From Tetmemena sp. SeJ-2015 (lineage: Eukaryota > Ciliophora > Spirotrichea > Sporadotrichida > Oxytrichidae): 64,000 bases of DNA. The notes beneath the pieces are model-generated. The model saw only the letters and a list, made by a program, of their open reading frames with translations, was not told where the DNA came from and searched no databases. A program made the position numbers and the translations under genes. Below, piece after piece: positions 1 to 11,132 of the stretch (position 1 is its first letter; each line of letters begins with the position of its first letter). Where the stretch lies: the NCBI GenBank assembly GCA_027382625.1, contig JAJKFJ010021899.1, forward strand, positions 22,270-86,269, read 5' to 3'.

Positions 1-453
1 GTTATCTTACTTCGAAGAAATGAAATGTTTAAGCTAAAATACTTGGTCTATACTTAATTAGATTAAGAATAAGTTGTTTACCTTGCTCTATCTATTTATA
101 TAAGCTAGATTAAGTTTGGATTTCAGAAGCTACTAATTTTCTAACTCTTATTGTTTGTTTTTGGTCACTGTTAGTCTTATCAAACCTAACTTGATTGGGC
201 CATACTTCAATTTAACTTGCACTAATCCCCTCGCTTTGTGCTTCCACATCAATGATAACAATCAATATATTTAAACTCAAATTTAAGAGATATTTCAAGT
301 TAAATATAAGAAACGACTAAAAATTTTTAATACAAATAAAAATGTTTCTTTATTGAAACAATTAAATCAAGAATAATAACAAGCAGTTAATTTTTAATAA
401 AAGTCATATAGATGGATCAAAAGTAATTTGCTAGTAAAAATTTGAAATTAAAA
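1..453. other. AT-rich intergenic DNA, no gene seen
   Basis: I see no extended frame free of TGA with coding character on either strand. The sequence is AT-rich with short runs of A and T and leads into the ATG of the PAP2-type gene at 454. Confidence 0.5.
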
Positions 454-1930
454 ATGGGAATCAATCCTTAAAGGAAACTGCTTTTAATAATTGCGACAGC
501 TGTACTATTCTGTTTGATAGCAATAGAGCCTCTGTATCGCCAGAATATGTTCGATATGACCTTGGCAGATGTACCTCATATGCAATAGAAGAAAAGACTA
601 AAAGGATTTTTCTAGGGAATTACATTCTTTGGGGAGTCATACTGGCCTCTAGCAGCTATAGTACTTATTTTCAATCTGTCTCATAAGATAAGTGCCATGT
701 ATATTTGGGCTGCCTTCGGTTTCATCTGCTACTTAAACTCAATGATGAAGATTATCTATCACGAGCCCCGTCCTTTTTGGGTTTCTTAAGACATAAAACC
801 AGAATATATTTATTTATTTATTCAGAAAAATGCAGGTCTGAATTTGGAAATCCTTCGGGACATTCGATGCTGACTTCATTCTTTTGGGTGACTGTTTACC
901 TGCACTATTACTTTGAAGTTGGTTAAAAGAAGTAGTTTAATACTGTATTCTGTACAGCTTATATTATTAAAATGGGAATTTCAGCTTCCTTGATAATCTT
1001 CCTTATGTTTATGGCTTTAAGCCGAGTGTACTTGGGAGAGCACAGCTACAACTAAGTGTTTTTTGGGACTCAGTTAGGCGTGTTCTTTGCCTTTTCTCTT
1101 CACTTCATAGTCAAGCCAATTCTCAAGAAACTTCCCAAGACTCTAAGAAATTCTCAAATCAGCTCTAATAATAGAAATATCTTCGAAATCAACTGGAAAT
1201 TAATAGCAATTGCTATATTATCCCTCCTGGTCATACCTCTTCTACTTGCATATGGACTATGGGTTTATTCTTAATCACTTAACATTATTGTTGAATCAAT
1301 AAGGAATTTAAATAGTAAAATTAAGGTGATTTTTAAAGTGACACCTCAGCCTGGGACTAAAGAATTAAAATATTCTGTGGAGATAACCAGTATCATGAAA
1401 CAGACTCAAAGTTCAACAGACTTTATATCTACACAGGAACCATCGGTCTTTCGGTGGGGAGTGTTCTAGGGCAACTAGTAGAAATGAAATACTTGAATCT
1501 TAATCTTTCTTATGCAGGTTGGAATAAGACCAGCCTAGTTGTGACAATCATAAGAACTCTTTTGAGCTTTGTGGTTTACAGCTTGTTCAGTGCACTACAC
1601 TATGTAACTAGTGCTAAAGTTCCAATTGAGTAAATTCACTAGGTACTGGCCCTGAAGTAATTCATTCCTACATTTGTGCCTGCCTTTCTTTTATTTGCAT
1701 TTGGGAGATTAGTTTTTTACAAATTAAAGCTCGTTAATGAACAATCAGTAGGCAGAATGCTGGAATTCAACGATGAGGAAGAGATTGGCGATTTCACATC
1801 TGCCAGCAAACACGGAAGCAACTCTTTGGAATTTATGGACTACTAAAATAAAAACATGATTATATTTTATTTATAATATAAAATATCATTAAATATATTG
1901 CTCATAAATGATTGCATAAAATTGAATTGA
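454..1930 (+). CDS. PAP2-superfamily membrane phosphatase, interrupted
   Basis: Reading from ATG 454 with TAA/TAG as Gln gives a hydrophobic N-terminal segment, then KIIYHEPRPFW and, after a frame break near 800-831, EFGNPSGHSM and later SRVYLGEHSYNQ. These are the three phosphatase motifs (K-x6-RP, PSGH, SR-x5-H) of the PAP2/sphingosine-1-phosphate phosphatase family, so the product is probably a lipid phosphate phosphatase in an internal membrane. Further membrane segments follow. A second break lies at about 1266-1375 where TATTCT occurs on both sides (1266 and 1371); removing exactly that interval does not restore frame, so the true junction is unsettled. The last clear residues end near 1843; the first in-frame TGA is 1928-1930, and the AT-rich tail may not be coding. 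Confidence 0.8.
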
Positions 1931-2023
1931 ATTAAATTATGGAGATAGAAATGTCATAGAAAATAGATTAGAAGTTTTGATAATACTTTAAAGATAAGTT
2001 TAATTTTATTGCACATTTAAATT

Positions 2024-4304
2024 TCAAAATGCAAACTTTGCTTTCTTCTCTAAAAGTCCTGGCTTTTATATATTCCTCTGAATAGAAACTCTCCCTTGAT
2101 TTTTCCTCGTCTCTATATCCTTGGATGATTTGTTCGCTTTAGTGATTTGATTCATGTTATTGTAACTTGAAATTGTAGAGGCTACCGATAAACAAGGACC
2201 TTGATTTTGACCTTTTGAGTTGAAGGCCAAATCAGTTGTTGAGCGAGCAGCTTAGCACAATTCGAGAGCTTTTAGAGCTGCTTAATTAAGATTTGAGAAA
2301 GACTAAGTATTGCAATTTGAAAGAGGTTACTTGTTATTTTTATGACCGTTGACAGATGTCTGCAAAAATGATGCAGATTTAAGTTGCTGACTTATCATTT
2401 GGTTAATATGATTATCAAAGTTTATCTTCTTCAATACTTCCTTCTTACTGATTTAGGTATGACTCATATTCTCTCTTCCTCTGATATAGTTTTCATCTAG
2501 GTTTTGTCTCTCTCTTTTCTAATTTAGGTGATCTCTCACAGCTATCTAGCTCTTACATACCTTATAGTTATCCTTAAACTCATTCATTTCCTTTCTGCAT
2601 GCTTCTATAAACATTTGCCTTTATTGCAATTGCAACTCTGCATTTTCAACCTAACTTTAAGTAACTAAGTTTAAATGAGGATAAGTTTTCCTGCCTCAGC
2701 TTGGCATCTTTTTCTCTTTAATAACTGAGCTTTGACTCAGCTCTTTGCTGCAACTAAGTTGCTTGTACTTTTAATTTCTCTTTCCTAATTGAATAAAAAC
2801 TGATAGATTAATTTGGTCTTGTCTTTACTACTGATTCTGATTTATTTTCATAAGGACTCCTGAATCTCCTGTATCTTAATCTTGAAGGAGATCAAAATAT
2901 ATTTAAGATCCTTTTTCAGCTTCAAGTTAGCTTGATCTTTACTTAAAATAATTATACTTCCAATCAATGTCTGAAAAATCTTCTTGTTTCTCTTTTCTAT
3001 TTCAGCTGTGCGGCTATTTTATCTATGCTTTAATGTGTCTCCTTGAATAGTCTGCATTAATTAATCCCCTACTTGGTTTATGAGTACTGATTTCTTGAGT
3101 TAATTACTAATTTCTTACTAAATTAGTGAATTTGCTCTTTCAGCTACTTAATCTGGAGAGAGGTTTCTCTCTAGTGTCTTCTTATCATGGACTAACTTAG
3201 AGTTATCCTGCTAAGGACTAAAGAATCCCCAGTCAGGAGGTCTTATATCATACTTTAATAATGTAAAAATATATTATAAATTTGATTTAGGGGAAGTGAA
3301 TGCATTTACAAAGGATTGCGAACTTTTTCTTTATTCAAGTTTTGTTTTATATTTTTCAATTAGAGGATATGAAGTAAGTTCTTCTTCACAGTCTTAAGGA
3401 GGTGCTTCAGGTTCGTCATAGGGAGCTTTGAGAAGTCTTTGGCCGGCAAATGAGCCGCTTAATTAAAAGTTCATCTTGGTACTTTGGCGATGCTTTGATT
3501 AGATAAAGCTTTTAGATTTAGGGATGATTAGATTATCTTAGCTGGACTCTTAAGCAATTATCGAGTTCCTTTGGAATTTTTAAGAGAACTGTTTTCTCTA
3601 GGAAAGAAAATAAATTCATAAGGAATGAAATGAGCAGGATCTCTCTAGATTCTAATTCTCTCTTATAAATAACTAAAAGTACTTGAGGTGTGATCGTTGA
3701 TTGTAGTTTTAAATATCTCACTTTCATATTCATTCATAAAAGAGTCTTTGCTTGCTTTGAATCCAAATTAATTTGTTTGGCTAGGAGAATTACTCAATTT
3801 TGGCTGATTCAAGCCCTATACTTTAAGCTTTTTAGCTGACAGTTGCTCCTTGTAAACTTGCTGTATATTAAAACATTAAAAAAAGATTAGAGTTGTGGCC
3901 TATTGCAATTTGGCTGAAATTTTTATAGTTGAGGTTGCCTTTTTCTTTGACTATGGTGGGTTCAAACTCTGGCATGTAAAGTCTTTGGTTTTTGTGCACC
4001 AAGTTCTTAGTATAAGTTTGCAAAGTTTTTAACATCTGCTTTCCAGTCAAACATTTTTGCGCCCTTGATATAAAAAGGAACTTATTATTTTCATTAGTTA
4101 TGATGGTATATTCTGGTTTGAAGAGCTATCTTCAAAGCAAGTGCTCTTGTAAGTTGGAGATAGATACCTCTCGTTTTTAATTCCATAGGCGCTTGGAGTA
4201 CTTGGATTAAGTTTGAAATCGGCTTTAGAAAAGGTTTTGAGTGCTCTATGTGAGGCAAAATCATCCTCATAGCCTCTTCTCCATGTTTTCTCACAATCCT
4301 GCAT
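2024..4304 (-). CDS. Coiled-coil protein, function unknown, interrupted
   Basis: The minus strand carries a Gln/Lys/Glu-rich protein of roughly 650-700 residues from ATG 4304 to TGA 2024-2026. Pieces in order begin MQDCEKTWRRGYEDD, include PAHFIPYEFIFFPREN, then APPQDCEEELTSYP and RPPDWGFFSPQQDN, followed by about 350 residues of heptad-like coiled coil (for example RAESKLSYQREKDAKL) and a Ser/Asn/Gln-rich tail ending KKAKFAF. TAA and TAG codons are frequent and fit Gln positions. Frame changes near 4090, 3735, 3470, 2830 and 2660 mark IESs or introns. I do not recognise the family; the length and coiled coil suggest a cytoskeletal or centrosomal scaffold, which is only inference. Confidence 0.65.
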
Positions 4305-4544
4305 TACTTCTGCTTTTACAAATAAACTTTAAATGCTATTCATAAAAAATTTTTTGGGAAAATTTTAAAAAAATTGTAAAGGGTTTTTGTTTCGCAAGTT
4401 TGTGAAAGGAAAAAATTTCGAATTTTAAAATTTAGAAAAATTTTTTAAATTTTTTAAATTTTAAAAATATTTTTGATTTATTTAAGCGTAAACTTTGAAA
4501 TTTTTTATAAATATTATTTTACTTTTTCCAATTTAAAGATTTTG
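4305..4544. other. AT-rich junction with transposon-like block
   Basis: Very AT-rich spacer (runs of A and T around 4345-4475) between the coiled-coil gene and a GC-rich block. A stretch at 4350-4387 with G3 tracts between A/T runs resembles, in reverse complement, the C-rich stretch at 62680-62725; it may be a decayed element end. Confidence 0.3.
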
Positions 4545-5249
4545 GGTTTGAGCAGAGGAGTGGATGGACCTGATAGCTTCCCCACCCAAAGGAGAATCAC
4601 TTCTCGGGGCCCATCCCGTTCCTTAAATCCGGGAACATTCGTAGTGCGAAAAGCACTATTTTCCTCCACACCCATGTGGGGACGGGGAAAGGGCCTTTCC
4701 AGAGAGCCCCGAAAGAGCTTTCATGGGTTCATCTCAACCCAGGAAGGGCGCTGGATGAATTGGGATGTGAAGAGACATCCGAGAGAGCATGCAGATGAAG
4801 AGCATGGACAGGGAGGCAGAGCGCAGATCCGCATCATAAGTTTCATGCCTGCTGAAAGTAGAGGGAGAAAGCATTTACCCTTGCGCTCCAAATGCAGATC
4901 AATTCCTACAGCAAGCAGAGGGAACCTCAACACAAACTGACTCTTGAAGGCTTAGATTCACCTGCAAGCTCAATAAGATGCTCAGATCCTCGAGCAGAGC
5001 TGCCTTTAACCTATTCTTAAACTGAGGGCATGAAGTCAGGGTGCCTCATCCTGGAGCCGAGGCGAGCTGTAGAAGAAGAGAACAGCATACAAATATAGAA
5101 GGCCAGATGCAACTTCTTGAGCTCCACAATGAAGCAAAGAGGTGGAAGAACTCAAGTAAGAAGTTTTATAATAACCCCCAAATCTCAAAATAGAGCGCAA
5201 TTTAGAAAATTAAGTAAAAGTTACAACCAGATAAAATCAAATCCGTTCA

Positions 5250-5693
5250 ACTTTGAGATCGCAGTTGGGAAATGAAAATCTAAGTTGGAGGAGTGTCCGA
5301 ACGATTTCACTTCACCCTATGAGAAGTAGAAGAGGGCTCATCAACTTACATGATGAGTAGAGCCATTCCCTTTCCAGGGCTTATCTCAACTTGTGTGAGA
5401 CCTCCTATGAAACTCTTCGTTCTAATCAAGGTTCACAGCTGCACGAGAAGAAGAAAGCCTTGATCGCGCAGACCTTCAGTATTAAAGAGAAGTTGAGCGC
5501 CTTCCAGGCTTCTTGTATTTGCACGAGAAGAGTGTGCCTACAAATTCTAGAAGTTAGAGCAGAGAGGAGTGAAGGAATGCATAACTAGCAACCAATATAA
5601 AGAGAACAAACTCTTTTCAATAGAGCACCTTTTGTCTTCTGGGCTTGCTTCACCTCTGTATTCGAGGATCTCCTATCCTACTATGAGTGAATA
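5250..5693 (+). pseudogene. Upstream fragment of second transposon ORF
   Basis: A TGA-free frame of about 147 codons with in-frame TAG and TAA read as Gln. It contains a polar Lys/Gln-rich stretch (QLHEKKKALIAQTF) and ends at a TGA at 5691-5693. It lies directly upstream of, but one base out of frame with, the better preserved frame that ends at 6063, so the two may be parts of one gene broken by an indel. No domain is recognised. Confidence 0.35.
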
Positions 5694-5696
5694 GCT

Positions 5697-6063
5697 GCGA
5701 TGAGCATCACAGGCATATGGAATTACACTGGGAATACCTTCAAAGGATTCGAATCGATAACAAGCAATATCAGAAGACCTCTCCGAGCAGGGGAAGCTTC
5801 TCCCACACACGCGTAAGGAGTTTCTATGACGAGAGCGCAAGGAGGTAGGACCTTTTCACTTCTCCTCAACAGTATGAAGAGTACTCAGAGCTCAGAAGAA
5901 GGCAGGAGGCACACAAGATAGGTCACAGCAAAGAACAGTCGGACATGGCAGACCGGGGTCAAAAGCTTACTCAAATCTTTCGCATCTCGAGAGCATCAAG
6001 AGCATAAGGTATGCAGCTGATGAAACTGGCCTTAACCCAATGCCACTGCAGAGCTGAAATGTG
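5697..6063 (+). pseudogene. Second TBE-like ORF, 3' part
   Basis: The frame running from CDEHHRHMELHW through SFYDESARRQDLFTSP to its TGA at 6061-6063 reads as a natural polar protein of about 120 residues using TAG and TAA as Gln. Its last 90 bases overlap the 3' end of the transposase on the other strand, a convergent arrangement. Upstream the frame hits a TGA, and coding appears to continue one base out of phase, so the gene is broken or carries a sequencing indel. By position it may correspond to one of the two non-transposase proteins of TBE elements; the sequence alone does not show its function. Confidence 0.5.
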
Positions 6064-6990
6064 AGTCTGAAGCCAGCCTACGAACTCACTCCGAGACCGA
6101 GGTGGAAGGCGGTTCTCGTGGTCCCTCTTGATGGCAGCGAAGACTTTTTCTACTGGTGCCAGCTAGAACTGATATGGCCCGAGGAAGATCACAGACAGCT
6201 GAAGAAGACGCATGGATTTCAATATCTCGGCGCTGCGGTGGTAAGTGGCGTTGTCGAACAAGATGCTTGACCTTGCTCTCCAGTCAAGATTCTCCTTGTC
6301 CATGTACTCAGTGAGCTCCAAAGGAGAAAACTCTTTACTGTCAGAGAGTTGTTTCGGCCAGAATGAAGAGCGTATACCAGGCGTCCGTCGCTGAATGAAG
6401 CCGCTACCACACTCAAGCCATACACTCTCTGAAGGTTATCTACATATGACCTGCTTCCAGACACGCCCCATCCCTTACGCTGATATGATTAGGTCTGTAT
6501 CGAGCTCTCATCGATGTTGATGATGAGGCGATCCTCACTAAGCGCCTTTATATAGTGCGAGGCAGCCAGCTGCCTTTGCCAGAGGCAGGTTTCCATATTG
6601 GTCCTGACATCGAGAGTGTAGACTTTTTTGTAGGACATCCCTAGCTTGCTTTTCAGAATTCTCCTCAGCTTCCATTTCGAGATTTCTGCCCCAAGCACAT
6701 TTTGCAGCTCTTCTTAAAGGATCTTCACTGAACCTATTGGCTCATTTCTCTTCAATCTCCTGTCAACAACTCAAGAAAGCACCGCATCTTAACCTTTAAG
6801 AGTGAACGATCGCTTAAGGAGATCTGCTAGGCTTTGTCCTTAGCACTTTCCTAGTAGCTTATTGAGAGCATCGCGCTTGAGGCCGAAGCGGGTCTGAAGT
6901 GCCTTCTTTGAGCATCCAGCTTTTAGATGCAATTGCACTACACGCTTTCACTGCCTCTCCTTTGTAACATCGGATAAAAGCTTCTACTCT
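5971..6990 (-). pseudogene. IS630/Tc1-type DDE transposase (TBE-like), broken
   Basis: On the minus strand the frame holds an N-terminal helix-turn-helix-like region (residues such as KKALQTRFGLKRDALNKLL), then RRILKSKLGMSYKKVYTLD, a first catalytic Asp in LIINIDESSIQT, a second in SILFDNATYHRS and a catalytic Glu in FQLAPVEKVF. The second Asp and the Glu are separated by 34 residues, so this is a DD34E enzyme of the IS630/Tc1/mariner group that includes TBE transposases. A TAG is read as Gln just before the Glu, so the element uses the host code. The copy is damaged: in-frame TGA at 6948-6950 and 6771-6773, both where Trp would fit, and a one-base frame change near 6268. It ends at TGA 5971-5973. 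Confidence 0.85.
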
Positions 6991-7038
6991 TGAGCGCGCT
7001 TATTCTAAAAGTAAGAAGTAAACTTCAGATTTCAAGGT

Positions 7039-7390
7039 TTGAAGTACTTACTCTCTTTGAGACTATCTTCGGAACATATGGAGACCTTAAATTCGGACTT
7101 TCTTTCAAATTCTCCTCGAATAGAGTCTATTAGAAATGAGACGTCTCCTGCTCTGAATGAGGAGAAGGTCGCAACTTCGTTGCAAGCTCTCGAAGAGCGA
7201 CAATCTCTGGCTTTGTTAAGACTCCTTCAACTCCCGATGATCCCTCTAGATTACCAATCTAACGCCTTGGATCGAGGATCTGTACTGGAAAGACTCGCCC
7301 TTCTAAGCGTGTCAGTGCTTTAGCCTCCATTTCATCGAGCGATCGCTAAGTCAACGGGAATAGTGGCTTTGGAGCATTATCCTAAGAGAG
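7039..7390 (+). pseudogene. Open frame upstream in third transposon ORF
   Basis: A frame of about 115 codons opening at ATG 7039 (NSPRIESIRNETSPALNEEK, then a Leu/Gln-rich stretch) is free of TGA and starts about 50 bases from the 5' end of the divergent transposase, as expected for a third element gene. A second plus-strand frame over 7205-7480 is also open, so which is coding is uncertain. No zinc finger or kinase motif is visible here. Confidence 0.3.
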
Positions 7391-8291
7391 CACGATGATA
7401 AGACCAGTAGTCTAGCAGATCTCTTCTTCACGATCTCTTTCACGGATCTCCTCCTATTCGGCATATTACATTTCCTGAACTTCCTGCGTCTGGCTGATGC
7501 GATGCCTTATTCCTGGTAAGTATTGCTCAAGAGTTGTCTGCAGGTACGACAAATTTTATTGGAAATTTCCCCCCAAAAGGGTAGAAAGTTTTTCTTTCTT
7601 TTTTGAGGGGGGGGGAAAAATAAAGGTAGGATTCGGTAGAACTAGCTACTTACATTTTATATTAAGATTAATTATCTGTAATTGGGCCCCAGGGAAAATA
7701 ATTTAAATTTAAACCCAATTGGGGAAAGGGTCCTCGATCAAGAGTTTGGTTTGGGAAAATATTGGCGGGGATGGAAAGACCCTGACCCAATTTAAAGTAA
7801 AAGAGGTGAAGCAAAAATCGGGAGCAAGAAGGGGGCTCTACGATTTCCCCATCAAGAATGTGGAGCGTAACCGCCGAAATGAACTGCCGAACATCTACTT
7901 TTTCCCGAAGGGATCCTCACAGGAGAGAAAAAGGTAATTTAAAATACTTTAAAATTCCCAGCATTTGAAGCCAGGGATGGGCATAATGGGAGCGGTTTCC
8001 ACAGATAGAGGGTTTTAACAGTGAAAGGGCTTTTCCTTTATTACGCCCCGGGCAGACCTTTTTCTGATACCCATACCTCCCAGCTAGTGCGAGGGTTCAT
8101 TTGGGTAAGAAGTGGATCCCCTGATATGCTTTTTTTCACTCGACACTGAAGGGATTTAACGCGATAATTTTAGAAGGCTAAAATTGCGAGGCGAGAGAAA
8201 ACTCGAAAGGGGTTAGAACTCTTTTAGTCCACAAAGAAGCCAAAAGTTCGCCCAGTGCTCTTCGAGGTCCCATACATTAAACGGTAAACAT

Positions 8292-8609
8292 CCCCTTTGG
8301 GAGTCTTACATTCGAACAGTATAGAAGGGTCGATCAGCATTCCTGATTAAGCAGAGCGCAAAACGAAAAGAGCGACCAGGGCAGATAACAGAAGAGGTCA
8401 AAGAGCCTCTTGGTACATCGAAGCGCAAGACTTAGTATATGCAAGAGAATAAGCGAGTCCGGGATGAGATTGGGTAGCTGAAGGATCAAGTTGACGATCT
8501 CCTTGGCTACAAGCAGCTGGTCTTTGATCTCCACGAAGGTGGGGTGATCGACCATGAGGGAAAGCCTCAGATAATCGCAGCTACCTAATAGTAGAATGAT
8601 TTGATGGAG
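8292..8609 (+). pseudogene. Coiled-coil end of third transposon ORF
   Basis: The plus-strand frame ends at a TGA (about 8607-8609) and reads as a basic stretch followed by a leucine-zipper-like helix (IGQLKDQVDDLLGYKQLVFD), with TAG and TAA used as Gln. The opposite strand is also open over 8334-8555 but would give a hydrophobic, less natural protein. It is probably the C-terminal region of the third element gene, separated from its upstream part by corrupted sequence. Confidence 0.45.
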
Positions 8610-10923
8610 TGAACTTATTAATTTTTAATCCCTTAATTAAACTAACTAGCCGGTAACTTATTAATTTTATTTCGGATGCTCCAATCCCACAAATATGGAG
8701 CCGAAGAAATGGATTCCCATCTGTCTCAACTCGAGATATCATTCACACCAGCGGGGCGACGCCATACATCCCGCCGAAGCAAGCAGGGAGATCAAAACCC
8801 CCCAGTCATGGTCTGGGCCCCAGTGGGTGGTATCATCGACTCTGATTTAAACCCCCGAATGGGCTAAGTTCAAATGCCCTAAAACCCTCTCTTTTCCCAA
8901 AAACCCCCGGGGGGGACCAGCGGGGAGTTTATGCCAAATGGGCCCAAAAAGTCGTTTTGATATGCCCCGCACCACATCCATGCGCTTAGCTTCCCACATG
9001 GGCGGGTTTATCCCTGATGGCGGGATGCGATGACTGGAAAATCGGACGGGGGATGAAATAGAATCGCCATGACAAGGTGAGGCTTTGGGTCGACCCGCTT
9101 GATTGGAGTGATCTTTCGGGGAAGTTTAGAGATGGCCCTTTATAGGCTCTAATGCCAAAAGTCATAGGCAACTTGAGGATGTTGGGGGAAGGGGGAAAGC
9201 CTGTCTGGGGATTTGGCGACCCGACAAACTCCCCCCCTCTAGGGGATGGCTCTCAGTGCACAAGGAAGATGCGCAGCACCCTCCCCTTTCCCCATCCAGT
9301 CGGGGGGCCTTTAATACTTTTGCGAACTGCCGGACCATTTGGGAAGGGTGGACCAAGGGGGCAGCGAAATTTAGCCCCGGGGGGCCCCGAGATCAGCAAA
9401 AGCTTAACTATCGCTGATAGCTCGAAGATAGGTGGCCGCTTCGGCTCCCCGTACATATGCCCCCGTTATTCCCGAAAGCTCTCTAAAAGCTTAATTGAAA
9501 ATCATAGCAAACCCGAAGCAGAACGGGGTGAGTCGAGGGGGGAGGGCCTAGGGGATTCTTTACCACTCATTTGCGGGGTAAAGCCCGCCTTTAAGGGAGA
9601 GGAGATTCGACAGCCGCAAACTTTTGGGGTCCCCCCGATAGGTCTCTTAGTTGAGCTGGTAGAGTTGTGTTTAACTCATGGGCAGAGCAAAGCCTTGTCC
9701 AATTTTAGATGATAGAGGAAAATGGGGAAACTTGTTCTTACTTTCTCTTCAAAGGAGATAGCTTGAGTATCTAGATAACCGTAGGAAATTTCCACTCTCT
9801 ACTGTATGGCTTTGACATATGCTTCAGCAAGATTGCGCTGAGCATAAGTTCAGGCCTCATATCAAAGGCAAGGATCTCTTAAAGTTGTGATTGGCAGGCT
9901 CGCTTTACCCCGGCACTGGAGCTTTAAATCCGGGGGATGAGGGAGAAAAAGCTTTTTTCCGGGAAAAAAACAACCGCCCGTTAGAAGGAGGCCCTTTGGA
10001 GAAGTGACCGCGCCATTGGTTTAAACCCCAAACACGCGCTTTGGGAGCCCGGGGGTGCTTTGAAGAAAGGAGGGATTCTGCCGAGGATCACTTCATACAA
10101 CCCAGGAGAAACTTAGGGCTCGGAAATTGTGAGGAGGGAGGGGATGCTGCAAATCTGGCCCCAGATCCCAAAAAGGCCCCGTCAACGGGAAGTGGGACCG
10201 GAGACTTTTTGAGGGGAGGTTTTTTGCGCATTCTGGCTTTTAGGGGGCAGATAAGTGGGGAGGGCGGGCCCTGTCCTCTGCGAGTGGAAAGGAAATGCGT
10301 TCATGCTTTTTTGAGAAAGCGGGGTCTCCTTTGGGGTGGAGGAGAGATGAGTTGGAAGGGGAAAAGAGGGAAACCATCGATTTGGGGTTGGGTTTGACTT
10401 TTCATTTTTCTATATCCTCAAAAAACCCCAGAATCTTTAATGTTGCGAGCTCTTAAGATGAAGACCTACTTGCATCTCTTATTCATGGTTTTCTCTGCTT
10501 TCTTTCCTCCCTGTTTTATTTAGACCCTTTTTAAATTTTATAAGTTAAATAAATAAGGGGAGGCTCGTAAACATGGCTATCGTAAATTTACGAAATAAGG
10601 GGGCTGTGTACTATCTGGGACGCATTTAACTTCCTTTAAAATCAGGAAGGGGGTCCTGGGAGTAGGGAATGCGTGACTTTAGGAAGAAAATGAGGGGCTA
10701 TGCATTATCGGGGATGGGCAAAAGCCCCGACAAAAATAGAGGGGGGACTTTTTTTTAGATAAACGGTGGGGGGCAAAAATTTTTATTCTGAATGCGGGCC
10801 CCGCCATTTTTTAAAATCTGACCAGGATATAGAGGTCAGGTCTAACGACTCTATTGAGTCTTGTCACGTGCAATTAAATCTGCACATTTCTCATCCCTTA
10901 ACTCTATCTCTCACCTTGGGTAA
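8610..10923. other. Homopolymer-rich GC-rich sequence, not decodable
   Basis: Runs of four to nine identical bases (G, C, A or T) are abundant and reading frames are broken every few dozen codons. One frame at 8676-8867 contains NPPVMVWAPVGG, reminiscent of the VMVWG box of Tc1/mariner transposases, and may be a second degraded transposon. Frames of 100-190 codons at 9152-9712 and 10041-10397 are Pro/Gly-rich and look like by-products of GC richness. I annotate no gene. Confidence 0.45.
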
Positions 10924-10948
10924 TTGGGGTTTTGGGGTTTTGGGGTTT
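10924..10948 (+). repeat. Internal telomeric repeat (G4T4)3
   Basis: Three consecutive GGGG tracts separated by TTTT (10926-10929, 10934-10937, 10942-10945), ending in TTT at 10948. G4T4 is the telomeric repeat of spirotrich ciliates. Here it marks the switch from GC-rich element DNA to AT-rich host DNA, with G-rich strand orientation as expected for the right end of an element lying to its left. No ANT target word is clear next to it. Confidence 0.8.
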
Positions 10949-11132
10949 ACAAAAATAAAACAATTATTTATGCTCTTATCTATTTTACCAATAGTTGTTA
11001 AATTTTATTTTAAACTTCACTATTACATCCAAAATCGTATAAAAAATTAATTATTTTAAAAAGTCAGAGGAGCTGAGAATCACAAAAATTATTTGTAGAT
11101 AGGACAAGTCAGGAGTATGAATTTGATGTGTA

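Larger units (their letters stand above)
4545..10948. mobile_element. TBE-like transposon DNA, degraded
   Basis: This block is markedly more GC-rich than the flanking genes and holds an IS630/Tc1-type DDE transposase on the minus strand (5971-6990), a convergent overlapping frame on the plus strand ending at 6063, and a third plus-strand frame ending at 8609. Three ORFs within about 4 kb with a DDE transposase is the layout known for the telomere-bearing elements (TBE) of hypotrich germline genomes. The block ends at three G4T4 units (10926-10948), the repeat that caps TBE ends. The left end is not clear and the span is longer than one TBE, so the block is probably nested or contains more than one element. 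From about 7.55 kb on, runs of identical bases are so common that consensus errors are likely. Confidence 0.7.

Noticed and set aside
4473..4940. 155-codon plus-strand frame as a gene
   Set aside because: It begins in AT-rich spacer and has Arg/Ser/Gly-rich composition unlike its neighbours; no domain and the opposite strand is also open.
8334..8555. Minus-strand hydrophobic frame as a membrane protein
   Set aside because: The plus strand gives a better protein with TAG/TAA=Gln and a zipper-like helix; the minus frame is its antisense shadow.
9152..9712. 186-codon Pro/Gly-rich frame
   Set aside because: It lies in homopolymer-rich sequence where GC bias removes TGA/TAA/TAG by chance, and three frames are open together.
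4545..10948. Bacterial contamination explaining the GC-rich block
   Set aside because: The transposase uses TAG as Gln next to its catalytic Glu, and the block ends in spirotrich telomeric repeats.
10924..10948. True chromosome end or macronuclear telomere
   Set aside because: Coherent host sequence and a gene continue on the right; there is no sign of a chromosome terminus.
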